Origin: Halopelagius inordinatus
GTDB taxonomy: Archaea > Halobacteriota > Halobacteria > Halobacteriales > Haloferacaceae
NCBI RefSeq assembly: GCF_900113245.1
Contig: NZ_FOOQ01000004.1
Coordinates: 1 to 64,000 of the forward strand
DNA length: 64,000 nt
Direction of reading: 5' to 3'
The position numbers and the translations under genes are program-made. The notes under the pieces are model-generated. The model did not search any database, was not told where the DNA came from, and saw only the letters and a program-made list of their open reading frames with translations. Shown in pieces: positions 15,619-23,616 of this stretch (the first letter of the stretch is position 1; each line of letters starts with the position of its first letter).

Positions 15619-16971
15619 TCACGTCTCTTCGGCGTCGGAACCCTCGTCGCCCGCCACCACGACCACCCGCAGGTCGTTGACGTTCGTCCCCGTCGGGCCG
15701 GTTCGAACCAGCGCGTTCCGCGCTCGGAGGTACGGGAGCGCGTCGTTGTCGGCGAGTGCCGCCGCCGCCTCGTCTCCGGATTCGACCGTCCGGTCGTCCA
15801 CCACCGCCCCCGCCACGTCGGTGCCGCCGTCCTCGCCGTCGCTATCGACGGCGGCGACCACCGCCGCGGTTTCGAGTTCGCGGGCCGCCGAGAGGCAGAA
15901 CTCCAGGTTCGGGCCGCCCTCGCCGTCGCCGCGAACGGTGACGGTGCACTCCCCGCCCGAGAGGACGACTGCGGGCGGCGAGACGGGGTCGCCCGTGGCC
16001 GCGATCTCCTCTGCGATGGCGTCGTGGGTCTTGGCCGCCTCTCGCGCCTCGCCGCGGACGCGAGACGAGAGGACGAACGCGTCGTACCCTCGCTCTCGGG
16101 CGGTCTCTCTCGCGGCCGAGAGCGCCGTGTGGCCGTCCGCGAGGACGTGGTTCCGCACGCTTTCGAAGACCGGGTCGCCCCGAGTCGGCGTCTCCGGGAG
16201 GTCACCCTCGGCCCCGCGTTCGAGTCTGTCGCGGACCGAGTCGGGCACCGAGAGGTCGTAGCGGTCCAGAACCGACAGCGCGTCGCCGTACGTCGTCTCG
16301 TCTGGGGCCGTCGGCCCGGAGGCGATGACGCCCAAATCGTTCCCGACAACGTCGCTGAACACCAGTCCCACCACCGTCGCGGGGGCGGCGCGGCGGGCGA
16401 GTCCCCCGCCTTTGAGCGTCGAGAGATGTTTGCGAACGGCGTTGAGTTCGGAGATATCCGCGCCCGACCGGAGGAGTTCGTCGGTGGTCGCCCGCAGGTC
16501 CGACAGCGAGACGCCCTCGGCTGGCGTCGGTATCACCGCGCTTGCACCGCCGGTGACGACGGCGAGAACGAGTGTGTCCTCGTCGGCGTCGTCGAGGAGT
16601 TCCACGAGTCTCCGTGCGCTCTCGACGCCGCGTTCGGAGGGGACGGGGTGGTCGCCCGGCAGTCGCTCGATTCGGCCGCCCTCGCCGGGCGTGGGCGTGA
16701 CGACGGCACCGGCGTCGATTCGGTCGCCGAGGACCGCTTCGAGGGCGTCCGCGACGCCGTCTGCGGCCTTTCCGCCCCCGACGACGACGACGCGTTCGAA
16801 CTCGGAGAGGTCGTAGGACTCCTCGCCTATCGCGAGGGTGTCGCCGCGGAGCGACACCGAATCGCGGACGACTCGGTCCGGAAGCACCGCGTCGATTGCG
16901 TCTCCGAGGCAGGCCGCGGCCGTCCGGTGCGCCGACGTGGGCGTGTCGGCGTCCAGCGTGACGTTGCGCAT
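15619..16971 (-). CDS. Glycerate 2-kinase, GckA/MOFRL family
   Basis: 450 residues of the DUF4147-MOFRL glycerate kinase family, which phosphorylates D-glycerate to 2-phosphoglycerate with ATP. The N-terminal half has VVVVGGGKAADGVADALEA and TGGASAVIPTPAEGVSL; the C-terminal MOFRL domain has VLSGGECTVTVRGDGEGGPNLEFCLSAA and TGPTGTNVNDL. Length fits the family. The start at 16971 was chosen because the extension beyond it overlaps the divergent TraB gene. It could feed glycerate from serine or sugar-acid pathways into glycolysis; no pathway neighbours are nearby. Confidence 0.92.
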   Translation of the reverse strand: MRNVTLDADTPTSAHRTAAACLGDAIDAVLPDRVVRDSVSLRGDTLAIGEESYDLSEFERVVVVGGGKAADGVADALEAVLGDRIDAGAVVTPTPGEGGRIERLPGDHPVPSERGVESARRLVELLDDADEDTLVLAVVTGGASAVIPTPAEGVSLSDLRATTDELLRSGADISELNAVRKHLSTLKGGGLARRAAPATVVGLVFSDVVGNDLGVIASGPTAPDETTYGDALSVLDRYDLSVPDSVRDRLERGAEGDLPETPTRGDPVFESVRNHVLADGHTALSAARETARERGYDAFVLSSRVRGEAREAAKTHDAIAEEIAATGDPVSPPAVVLSGGECTVTVRGDGEGGPNLEFCLSAARELETAAVVAAVDSDGEDGGTDVAGAVVDDRTVESGDEAAAALADNDALPYLRARNALVRTGPTGTNVNDLRVVVVAGDEGSDAEET

Positions 16972-17024
16972 ACGTGCGACACGCTCCGACAAGGGTAAAA
17001 AGCGTGCCCCGAAATCGGTGTGCA

Positions 17025-18695
17025 ATGAGTCAGGAAGCGGCCGGAGAGGGTCGCGTCCGGGTCGTGGGAACCGCCCACGTCTCCGCCGACAGCATCCGCG
17101 AGGTCGAAGACGCAATCGAAGAGGACCGTCCCGACGTCGTCGCCGTCGAACTCGACGAGGGGCGCTACCGGTCGATGAAGGGCGGGACGCCCGACGACAT
17201 CGAACCCGGCGACCTGCTCCGCGGGAACACGGTGTTTCAGTTCATCGCCTACTGGATGCTCTCGTACGTCCAAGCGCAGTTGGGCGAACGGTTCGACGTC
17301 GAACCCGGCGCGGACATGCTCGCCGCCGTCGAGACGGCCGAGAAACTCGGCATCGACGTGGCTCTCGTGGACCGCGACATCCAAGAGACGATGCAGCGGT
17401 TCTGGTCGCGGATGAGTCTGCTAGAGAAACTGCGGATGGTCGGCGGCCTCGCCTTCGGACTCGGCGACGCCCGGGGCGTCGGCGTCGTCCTCGGCGTGTT
17501 CTTGGGCTTTCTCATCGGACCGCTGGTGGCCGTCTTCGGCGGCAGTCTCGGCGTCGGACTCCCGATTTTGGCCCGCATCACCGGCGGCGTCGTCGTCGCC
17601 GTCGCCGCGGGTGCCGTCGTCTGGACGCTCGGCGCGGCGGCGTTAGACGCCGAGGAACGCGCAATCGCCGCAGTCGGCGTCGGCGTCGCGGCCGGTGCCA
17701 TCGCCGGATTCGGACTCGGAGTCGCCGATTCGGTCGTGGCGTCGTTCAGCCCGTTTCTCGTCCGCATCGTCGGGAGCATGGCCATCGGACTCCTGACCGG
17801 CGTGGTTCTCGGAGCCACCGTCGGCGTCGTCGCCAACGCGTTCGGCGGCGGTACCGACGGCGGCGCCGAGGAGATTGACATGTCGAAGATGACCGACACG
17901 GACGTGGTCAGCGCGATGATGGAGGAGTTCCGCGAGTTCTCTCCCGGCGGCGCGGAGGCCCTCATCGACGAACGGGACGCGTACATCGCACACCAACTCG
18001 TCGGCCTCCGGCAGTCGGGCGCGAACGTCGTCGCCGTCGTCGGCGCGGGTCACAGAGAGGGTATCGAACGGTATCTCGAACACCCCGAACAACTCCCGCC
18101 GATGTCGTCGCTCACGGGGACCACGTCGGGACGCTTTCCGTGGGGCAAGATAGTCGGGTCGGCCATCTCGCTTTTCGTCGTGCTGTCGTTCGTCCTGTTG
18201 GCGCTCTCTACGGTGGGCAACGACGCGCTCATCGAACTGTTCGCGGCGTGGTTCCTCATCAACGGCGTCTTCGCCGCCGGACTCGCGAAGGCCGCCGGGG
18301 CGCGGTGGCTCTCTGCGCTCGTCGGCGGCGGCGTCGCGTGGATGACCTCCATCAACCCCTTGCTGGCACCGGGGTGGTTCACGGGCTACATGGAACTTCG
18401 CCGCACGCCGGTGAACGTCACCGACATCGGTCGGCTGAACGACCTGATGGCCGACGAGGAGAGACCGCTCGGCGAGTTGGTCCCGGAGATGTTCGACGTT
18501 CCGCTGTTTCGCCTCATCATGGTCGTCGCGGCGACGAACGTCGGAAGCATCGTCGCCTCGGCGCTTTTCGTCGCGTACGTCCTCCCGCTTTTCGCGCTCG
18601 ACTTAGGCGGCGCGGAGGGCGTCACGCGGCTGATGTTGGAGGGAGCGCGCAACGGGTGGAACATCGTCTGGGGCGCACTGGCGGGCGGCGCGTAA
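17025..18695 (+). CDS. TraB/PrgY family membrane protein
   Basis: 556 residues. The N-terminal domain (about 1-130) and a returning segment (about 285-365) form the TraB fold, with VRVVGTAHVSADSIREVEDAI, VVAVELDEGRY and VVAVVGAGHREGIERYL; the conserved GxxH and ExD/E residues resemble a metal-dependent hydrolase of the Tiki/TraB/gumN superfamily. Membrane segments occur in a central block (about residues 145-280) and in the C-terminal part (about 375-550). PrgY in Enterococcus limits sex pheromone activity; the archaeal function is unknown. The ATG at 17025 avoids an N-terminal extension overlapping the divergent glycerate kinase. Confidence 0.9.
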   Translation: MSQEAAGEGRVRVVGTAHVSADSIREVEDAIEEDRPDVVAVELDEGRYRSMKGGTPDDIEPGDLLRGNTVFQFIAYWMLSYVQAQLGERFDVEPGADMLAAVETAEKLGIDVALVDRDIQETMQRFWSRMSLLEKLRMVGGLAFGLGDARGVGVVLGVFLGFLIGPLVAVFGGSLGVGLPILARITGGVVVAVAAGAVVWTLGAAALDAEERAIAAVGVGVAAGAIAGFGLGVADSVVASFSPFLVRIVGSMAIGLLTGVVLGATVGVVANAFGGGTDGGAEEIDMSKMTDTDVVSAMMEEFREFSPGGAEALIDERDAYIAHQLVGLRQSGANVVAVVGAGHREGIERYLEHPEQLPPMSSLTGTTSGRFPWGKIVGSAISLFVVLSFVLLALSTVGNDALIELFAAWFLINGVFAAGLAKAAGARWLSALVGGGVAWMTSINPLLAPGWFTGYMELRRTPVNVTDIGRLNDLMADEERPLGELVPEMFDVPLFRLIMVVAATNVGSIVASALFVAYVLPLFALDLGGAEGVTRLMLEGARNGWNIVWGALAGGA

Positions 18696-18747
18696 CCCAC
18701 AAGGCCCAACTCCCCACCCTCCTAACGTCCGACGAGATACCACACTC

Positions 18748-19386
18748 ATGAGTACGAACTCGACACTCAGATTCAGCTCTCGCGAACTCCGCGACCTGCT
18801 TTTCGCGTGGGTGGCGCTCGGTCTGGCGTTCGCCATCTTCTTCGCCGGGGGCGGCCAACGCGCCGTCGCGACCGTACTGAGCGGTGGCGTCGTCGGTCCG
18901 CTTCTCGTCAGTCTCCTCACCGCCGGGGTGGGCTTTCTCCTCCACGAACTCGCGCACAAAGTCGTCGCCGTTCGGTTCGGACAGGTGGCGGAGTTCCGCG
19001 CCGACTACGGCATGCTGTTTTTGGCGATAATGAGCGCGCTCGTCGGATTCATCTTCGCTGCGCCCGGTGCCGTGTACCACCGCGGCAGACTCACGGAGCG
19101 TCAACACGGCCTCATCGCCCTCGCGGGACCGGTGACGAACCTCCTTTTGGCCGCCGTCTTCCTCCCTCTCGTCGTCGGCGGCGTCGTCGTGGGGTCCGAG
19201 TTTCTCACCTTCCTCGGGAGCCGCGGACTCCTCATCAATCTCTTTCTTGCGGCGTTCAACATGCTCCCGTTCGGCTCTCTCGACGGGAAGACGGTGTTCG
19301 GCTGGAGCAAGACCGTGTTTCTGGCCGTGTTCGCCCTCTCGGTCGTTCTGACCGCCGGGGCGTTCGTCTCGGGACTCGGCTTCTGA
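18748..19386 (+). CDS. M50-family (site-2 protease-like) membrane metalloprotease
   Basis: 212-residue integral membrane protein with about five to six hydrophobic helices. Zinc ligands are visible in LLHELAHKVVA (His66, Glu67, His70) and in the third-ligand motif NMLPFGSLDGKTVFGWS (Asp179). The family cleaves substrates within the membrane, often anti-sigma factors or transcription regulators in bacteria. No PDZ or CBS domain is attached. It is 52 nt after TraB on the same strand and may be co-transcribed. Substrate unknown. Confidence 0.93.
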   Translation: MSTNSTLRFSSRELRDLLFAWVALGLAFAIFFAGGGQRAVATVLSGGVVGPLLVSLLTAGVGFLLHELAHKVVAVRFGQVAEFRADYGMLFLAIMSALVGFIFAAPGAVYHRGRLTERQHGLIALAGPVTNLLLAAVFLPLVVGGVVVGSEFLTFLGSRGLLINLFLAAFNMLPFGSLDGKTVFGWSKTVFLAVFALSVVLTAGAFVSGLGF

Positions 19387-19515
19387 CCCGGTCGTAGCCG
19401 TCGACTCTTCGTGGAAGTGAACGGAGAGACGAGGAGGGCAGAGAAAGACCGAAAGCCGAGAGAGATTGGAGGGAGAGTCGCGGATTCGGTGGGAGGGCCG
19501 ACGTCAGCGAACTCC

Positions 19516-19764
19516 TCACTCGCGGCCGTGGTCGTGGCCGACGACGAGTGCGAAGACGTTCGCGGCGACGAACGCGGTGAAGACCAACTGCTCACCCTCG
19601 CCGAGTCCGCCCAAGAGGAGAGGGAGGTAGGCGAAGGGTAGCAGAACTGCCGCCCAAAAGGTGACTGCCTCCATGGACCGGAGACCCATCTTGGCGGCGG
19701 TACTGGCGACGCCGATGCTTCGGCGAAGGGGCGTTTCGTTGTGTTGGGAAGAGACGCTTGACAT
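19516..19764 (-). CDS. Small membrane protein, unknown
   Basis: 82 residues with two hydrophobic segments (about 33-52 and 60-76) and a polar, positively charged N-terminus containing TPLRRSIG. It ends in VVGHDHGRE, a possible metal-binding His/Asp tail. A TATA-like element sits 37-46 nt upstream of the ATG. I do not recognise the family. It converges with the M50 protease gene, 129 nt away. Reality is supported by the promoter and a sensible membrane topology. Confidence 0.7.
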   Translation of the reverse strand: MSSVSSQHNETPLRRSIGVASTAAKMGLRSMEAVTFWAAVLLPFAYLPLLLGGLGEGEQLVFTAFVAANVFALVVGHDHGRE

Positions 19765-20055
19765 AGTTGGGAACCGTCATCCTATCCAACGGGTCGGGGC
19801 TACATATAGGGGCACGAGCGTTGGCCTGAATTTCTGACTATTCACGGAAAACGGACGTTTCACCGACCGTTCATCGACCGCTGAGAAGTCGTTAGAAGTT
19901 TCACGGAGCTTTCTAACGTATCAGAGCGCTTCAAACCGCCGGCGTATTCTGGAGGTGAAATATCCACCAGTTAGCGGCGACCGAAGCCGACGTAGGCGAG
20001 GCCAAACCGGAGACGGACCGAGCATCTTTTGCTCTGCCACCGCGCGGGTTCGCAC
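19765..20055. other. Divergent intergenic region before purM
   Basis: 291 nt without a supported gene. It holds the TATA element at 19801-19810, an inverted repeat GTTAGAA (19891-19897) / TTCTAAC (19911-19917) with a 13-nt spacer, and a T-rich CATCTTTT near 20023-20030 that is about 28 nt upstream of the purM ATG and could act as its TATA box. The function of the inverted repeat is not known. Confidence 0.6.
19801..19810 (-). promoter_or_regulatory. TATA box for the small membrane protein at 19764
   Basis: On the minus strand CCTATATGTA lies 37-46 nt upstream of the ATG, so a short leader of about 10-15 nt is expected. Confidence 0.5.
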
Positions 20056-21060
20056 ATGACTGGTACCGGCGCGGGTGAAGACCCCGTCGAAGACGAGGAG
20101 ACGGACGAACTGACCTACGCCGACGCGGGCGTGGACATCGACGCGAGCGAGGCGGCGACGGCCGCACTCGTCTCGGCCGTCGGCGAGAGCGAGGGCGACT
20201 ACGCCGGACTGCTCGACATCGGCGACCGGTATCTCGCTCTCGCGACGGACGGCGTCGGAACGAAACTCGTCGTCGCGGAGGCTCTCTCCGACTACTCGAC
20301 CGTCGGTATCGACTGCATCGCGATGAACGTGAACGACCTGGTCGCGGCGGGCGTCCGGCCCGTCGCGTTCGTCGACTACCTCGCCGTGGACGAACCCGAC
20401 GAGACGTTCGCACAGCAGGTCGGCGAGGGCCTCTCCGCCGGTGCCGAGGAGGCCGAGATGGAACTCGTCGGCGGCGAGACGGCGGTGATGCCGGAGGTCA
20501 TCAAGGGACTTGACCTCGCGGGCACCTGCGCCGGACTCGCGCGCAAAGACGCCATCTTCCCGGGAGAGGCGAAAGCGGGCGACGCACTCGTCGGGTTCCG
20601 CTCGTCGGGCATCCACTCGAACGGTCTCACCCTCGCGCGGAAGGCGGCGACGAGAGACCACGAGTACACCGACGACTGCCCGTTCGAGGGGTACGAGACG
20701 GTCGGCGAGGCGCTCTTGGAACCGACGCGAATCTACACCCACCTGTTGGACCCGATGCGGGAACACGGCGTCCACGCCGCGGCGCACGTCACGGGCGGCG
20801 GATGGACGAACCTCTCGCGGATGGGCGATTTCCGGTACGTCGTAGAGGACGCGTTCGACCCCCACCCGGTGTTCGAGTTCGTCCGATCGGAGGGCAACGT
20901 CTCCGAGGAGGAGATGTACCGCACGTTCAACATGGGAACGGGGTTCGTCGCGGCACTCCCGCCCGAGGACGCCGAAGCACTCGCCGCCGAGACGGAGGGC
21001 CGAGTCATCGGACGCATAGAGGACGGGGAGGGCGTCTCCGTCCGCGGTCTGGAACTGTAG
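20056..21060 (+). CDS. purM: Phosphoribosylformylglycinamidine cyclo-ligase (AIR synthetase)
   Basis: 334 residues. Catalyses ATP-dependent ring closure of FGAM to aminoimidazole ribonucleotide, step five of purine synthesis. Typical motifs are TYADAGVDID at the start, LATDGVGTKL, IDCIAMNVNDLVAAGVRPVAFVDY, GGETAVMPEV, SSGIHSNGLTL and HVTGGGWTNLSRM. Length fits. The ATG at 20056 is preferred over an upstream in-frame codon at 20029 because it lies about 28 nt downstream of a TATA-like element, consistent with a leaderless transcript. Confidence 0.97.
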   Translation: MTGTGAGEDPVEDEETDELTYADAGVDIDASEAATAALVSAVGESEGDYAGLLDIGDRYLALATDGVGTKLVVAEALSDYSTVGIDCIAMNVNDLVAAGVRPVAFVDYLAVDEPDETFAQQVGEGLSAGAEEAEMELVGGETAVMPEVIKGLDLAGTCAGLARKDAIFPGEAKAGDALVGFRSSGIHSNGLTLARKAATRDHEYTDDCPFEGYETVGEALLEPTRIYTHLLDPMREHGVHAAAHVTGGGWTNLSRMGDFRYVVEDAFDPHPVFEFVRSEGNVSEEEMYRTFNMGTGFVAALPPEDAEALAAETEGRVIGRIEDGEGVSVRGLEL

Positions 21061-21195
21061 CGGAGGGCCGACGTCGAGGAGTCCGACTAACTCAGACGTG
21101 CGCGTCGCCCGCGCGGTAGCGCGACGTTCGCCGGTCACGCGCGGCGGCGAGAGAAAGCGAACCGACCCGCGGCGGTGCGACCCCGCAGTGGACCG

Positions 21196-21735
21196 TTACA
21201 GATGGGCAGCCACGTCCGCTTCGGTGACGATACCGACCGTCTGGCCGCCCTCGACGACGAGGATGGCGGCGTTGTGGTCGAGGTAGGCGTCTATCTCTTC
21301 GAGCGTCGCCGTCGGTTCGACCGTGGTATAGGACTCGCGCATCACCTCCGCGACGGGCAGTTCGCCGACGTTCTCCTCCTGGACGTGTCGGATGTCGCTG
21401 TTCGAGATGATGCCGACCGGCGACCCGTCGCGGATGACCGGCAGTTGGGAGAACCCCTCGTCGAGCATCCTGTCTCGGGCGTGGCGGACGGAGTCGTCCG
21501 GCGAGATGCTCACGACGGACTCGTTCATCAGGTCGCGGGCGCGGACGACGCTTCCCTCCGCTTCGTCGAGGGCGTTGACGATTCGGCGGAGCGTCGACAG
21601 TCGCGGGTCGACGTCACCGCCCTCGATGCGGGCGATGAGCGGTTGCGACACGCCCGCCATCTCGGCGAGACTGCTCTGGGTCAAGTCGAGCGCCTTCCGG
21701 CGTTCGCGTAAGTCCTGCGGGGTCGGAAGTTCCAT
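21196..21735 (-). CDS. HTH (Xre-type) and paired CBS domain regulator
   Basis: 179 residues. Residues about 6-58 are a Cro/CI-type helix-turn-helix (RRKALDLTQSSLAEMAGVSQPLIARIEGGDVDPRLSTL). Residues about 66-179 contain two CBS motifs (ARDLMNESVVSISPDDSV and VAEVMRESYTTVEPTATLEE, each followed by a GIIS/GIVTEADV strand). CBS pairs bind adenine nucleotides such as AMP, ATP or SAM, so this is probably a regulator responding to energy or purine state. It converges with purM across 135 nt. A link to purine control is suggestive only. Confidence 0.93.
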   Translation of the reverse strand: MELPTPQDLRERRKALDLTQSSLAEMAGVSQPLIARIEGGDVDPRLSTLRRIVNALDEAEGSVVRARDLMNESVVSISPDDSVRHARDRMLDEGFSQLPVIRDGSPVGIISNSDIRHVQEENVGELPVAEVMRESYTTVEPTATLEEIDAYLDHNAAILVVEGGQTVGIVTEADVAAHL

Positions 21736-21786
21736 ATCTCCTGATTACCGGAGGTTATACGAAAAGGTTTCGGGGACCGAGCTACC

Positions 21787-22149
21787 TCACTCCGAACTGT
21801 CGTCGTCTTCGGTTTCGACGACCTCGATGATGTCGAGGGGGACGTCGCGGAGTGCGCCGCCGACTTCGCTCTTTGCGATGCGGGAGGCGTGTTTTTCGCC
21901 GTCGGCGTTGAACACGTCGATTTCGAGGAGGAGGCCGACGAGCGCCGTGTTCGCCGCGATGAACGCGGAGTCGAACGGTTCGCCGCAGGCGGGACACGGC
22001 GTCGCGCCGACTTCCACCTCGACGTACTCTTTGTTCTTGTCGTTCAGACGCTTGCCCGCTTCGCTGACTGCCACGCCGATGGCGTCGTCGATTCCGTCTA
22101 CGTCCCGGACGAGCCAAGCGGCTTCCATGGCCACGAGATAGTTGCTCAT
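21787..22149 (-). CDS. UPF0212/DUF555 family protein
   Basis: 120-residue protein of an archaea-specific conserved family. It has CPACGEPFDSAFIAANTALVGLL near the middle, with a single CxxC that may bind metal with another subunit. The start ATG at 22149 gives MSNYLVAMEAAWLVRDV, the family's usual beginning; the in-frame extension to 22317 is alanine/arginine-rich and looks non-coding. The function of the family is unknown to me. It lies 51 nt upstream of the HTH-CBS gene on the same strand. Confidence 0.92.
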   Translation of the reverse strand: MSNYLVAMEAAWLVRDVDGIDDAIGVAVSEAGKRLNDKNKEYVEVEVGATPCPACGEPFDSAFIAANTALVGLLLEIDVFNADGEKHASRIAKSEVGGALRDVPLDIIEVVETEDDDSSE

Positions 22150-22495
22150 ACTACGTCCTGACGCCGCGGGGTTTCGTGTCTTGTGGTTCGCCCGCGCGAG
22201 AAACAGCGTCGCCCCCGCCCTCTTCCTCGTCGTCCGCGCTTCGGCCGCGATTCCGCCCTCGGCGAGGGACTGCCGCGCGTGCCCGGCGAATGCGGATGCG
22301 ACCGGAATCGTCGCCATAACTTATGCAGACGAGCGGGACGGCTAACCGAACTCCTACCGAGTGAGACGCCCGAACCCCAGTACAGTTGTTCGATAGACAA
22401 GTCCGGTTTAATCGCCAGACGTCATCGGTGTCGGAGTCGAGAGCGACGGAGAAGGTTTATATAGCGGCGTCTCCGCTCGCTCGATAGACAGCGCG
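22150..22495. other. Intergenic region between UPF0212 and the small DUF7535-like gene
   Basis: 346 nt. It contains the start-proximal DNA of both divergent genes. Open frames cross it on both strands but their composition is arginine/alanine-rich without any recognisable feature. A clear TATA box for the right-hand gene is at 22456-22463. Nothing else is evident. Confidence 0.6.
22456..22463 (+). promoter_or_regulatory. TATA box for the small membrane protein at 22496
   Basis: TTTATATA, one of the best TATA matches in the window, with purine-rich GAAGG just upstream as possible BRE. It is 33-40 nt from the ATG at 22496. Confidence 0.65.
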
Positions 22496-22687
22496 ATGAT
22501 ACACGCAATGCACAGGGGCGTTACGTTCGTCCTCTATCAGCTCACCCTGATGCTCGGAATCCTCATGATGCCAGTCGCCCTCTTCACGCGGCGACTCGGC
22601 GTCACCCTCCCCGTCAACCGACTCGTCGACGCCGCCGGGACGGCGTACGAACGCGCGAGCGCCGGAGCCCACGCACAGTCGAACTGA
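22496..22687 (+). CDS. Small membrane protein (DUF7535-like)
   Basis: 63 residues with one long hydrophobic stretch (about 8-29, VTFVLYQLTLMLGILMMPVA) followed by a basic segment FTRRLG and an amphipathic tail. I recall short proteins of this kind next to psmB in haloarchaea, named DUF7535, but cannot verify that here. A strong TATA box upstream supports expression. An alternative ATG at 22508 would remove four residues. Confidence 0.75.
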   Translation: MIHAMHRGVTFVLYQLTLMLGILMMPVALFTRRLGVTLPVNRLVDAAGTAYERASAGAHAQSN

Positions 22688-22820
22688 ACCACCGCTCCGT
22701 TCTCCGAACTCCACACTCGACCACCGAGAGCGACGGCAGTCGCGTCGGCGCTCCGTCGTGCGGTTTCTTCGCTCGCGTGTGCCGACAGACGAAACGGGCA
22801 ACAGCGGGGGTAAGGGTTGC

Positions 22821-22827
22821 ATTTATC
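22821..22827 (+). promoter_or_regulatory. psmB TATA box and overlapping inverted repeat
   Basis: ATTTATC is 25-31 nt upstream of the psmB ATG at 22852, placing the transcription start at the start codon (leaderless). TTATCAG at 22823-22829 and CTGATAA at 22846-22852 form a perfect 7-bp inverted repeat with 16 nt between, joining TATA box and start codon. Confidence 0.6.
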
Positions 22828-22851
22828 AGCGCAGGGCTGTAAGGTCTGATA

Positions 22852-23580
22852 ATGCGAACTCCGAGCGACGATATCTCTGGCCGCCTCGACCCGCTGAACG
22901 GCGACCACTCCAACGTGTTCGCGCCGGAACTCGGCGAGTTTCCCAACGCGAACGAACGAGCAAGTGAGATGGGCGACAAAGAGACGAAGACGGGGACGAC
23001 CACCGTCGGCCTGAAGACGGACGACGGCGTCGTCCTCGCGACGGACATGCGCGCGAGTCTGGGCCGCATGGTCTCCTCGAAGGACGTCCAGAAGGTCGAA
23101 GAGATTCACCCGACGGGCGCGTTGACCATCGCCGGATCCGTCTCGGCGGCGCAGTCTCTCATCCGGTCTATCCGCGCGGAAGTGCGCCTCTACGAGTCGC
23201 GCCGCGGCGAGGACATGAGCATGCAGGCGCTTTCGACGCTCCTCGGGAACTTCCTGCGCTCGGGAGCGTTCTACATCGTCCAGCCCATCCTCGGCGGCGT
23301 CGACTCCGAGGGTGCGCACATCTACAGCATCGACCCCGCGGGTTCCATCCTCGAAGAGGAGTACACCGTCACCGGGTCGGGCAGTCAGTACGCGCTGGGT
23401 GTGCTCGAACAAGAGTACGACGACGACCTGAGCGTCGACGAGGCCAAGACGGTGGCCGCCCGCGCCATCCAGAGCGCCGTCGAACGCGACCTGGCGTCCG
23501 GCAACGGCATCAACGTCGCCGTCGTCACCGAGGACGGCGTCGACATCACGCGGCACAAAGACTTCGAAGACCTCCTGTAA
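22852..23580 (+). CDS. psmB: Proteasome beta subunit
   Basis: 242-residue precursor of the catalytic 20S proteasome subunit. A 48-residue propeptide is removed between Gly48 and Thr49 (KTGTTTVGL), and Thr49 becomes the active-site N-terminal nucleophile. The block GVVLATDMRASLGRMVSSKD and Lys in the conserved position support activity, as does the GSGSQYALGVLE element. A TATA box 25-31 nt before the ATG indicates a leaderless mRNA. The gene is alone on its strand; a PAC2-type assembly chaperone is encoded at 58377-59120 in the same window. Confidence 0.97.
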   Translation: MRTPSDDISGRLDPLNGDHSNVFAPELGEFPNANERASEMGDKETKTGTTTVGLKTDDGVVLATDMRASLGRMVSSKDVQKVEEIHPTGALTIAGSVSAAQSLIRSIRAEVRLYESRRGEDMSMQALSTLLGNFLRSGAFYIVQPILGGVDSEGAHIYSIDPAGSILEEEYTVTGSGSQYALGVLEQEYDDDLSVDEAKTVAARAIQSAVERDLASGNGINVAVVTEDGVDITRHKDFEDLL

Positions 23581-23616
23581 GTCGGCCCGCCGCCGAAGAC
23601 CCGCAGTCGCTCTCTT

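Noticed and set aside
16978-17006. CACGCT/AGCGTG inverted repeat between glycerate kinase and TraB
   Set aside because: Six-base arms in very GC-rich DNA with a 15-nt spacer are likely by chance; no TATA relation that would support an operator.
19891-19917. GTTAGAA/TTCTAAC hairpin as a possible small RNA or terminator
   Set aside because: Seven pairs with a 13-nt loop and no T-run after it; too weak to call, so only recorded as part of the intergenic region.
22150-22317. N-terminal extension of the UPF0212 gene up to 22317
   Set aside because: Family begins MSNYLVAMEAAW; the added residues are Ala/Arg-rich and overlap the likely promoter region.
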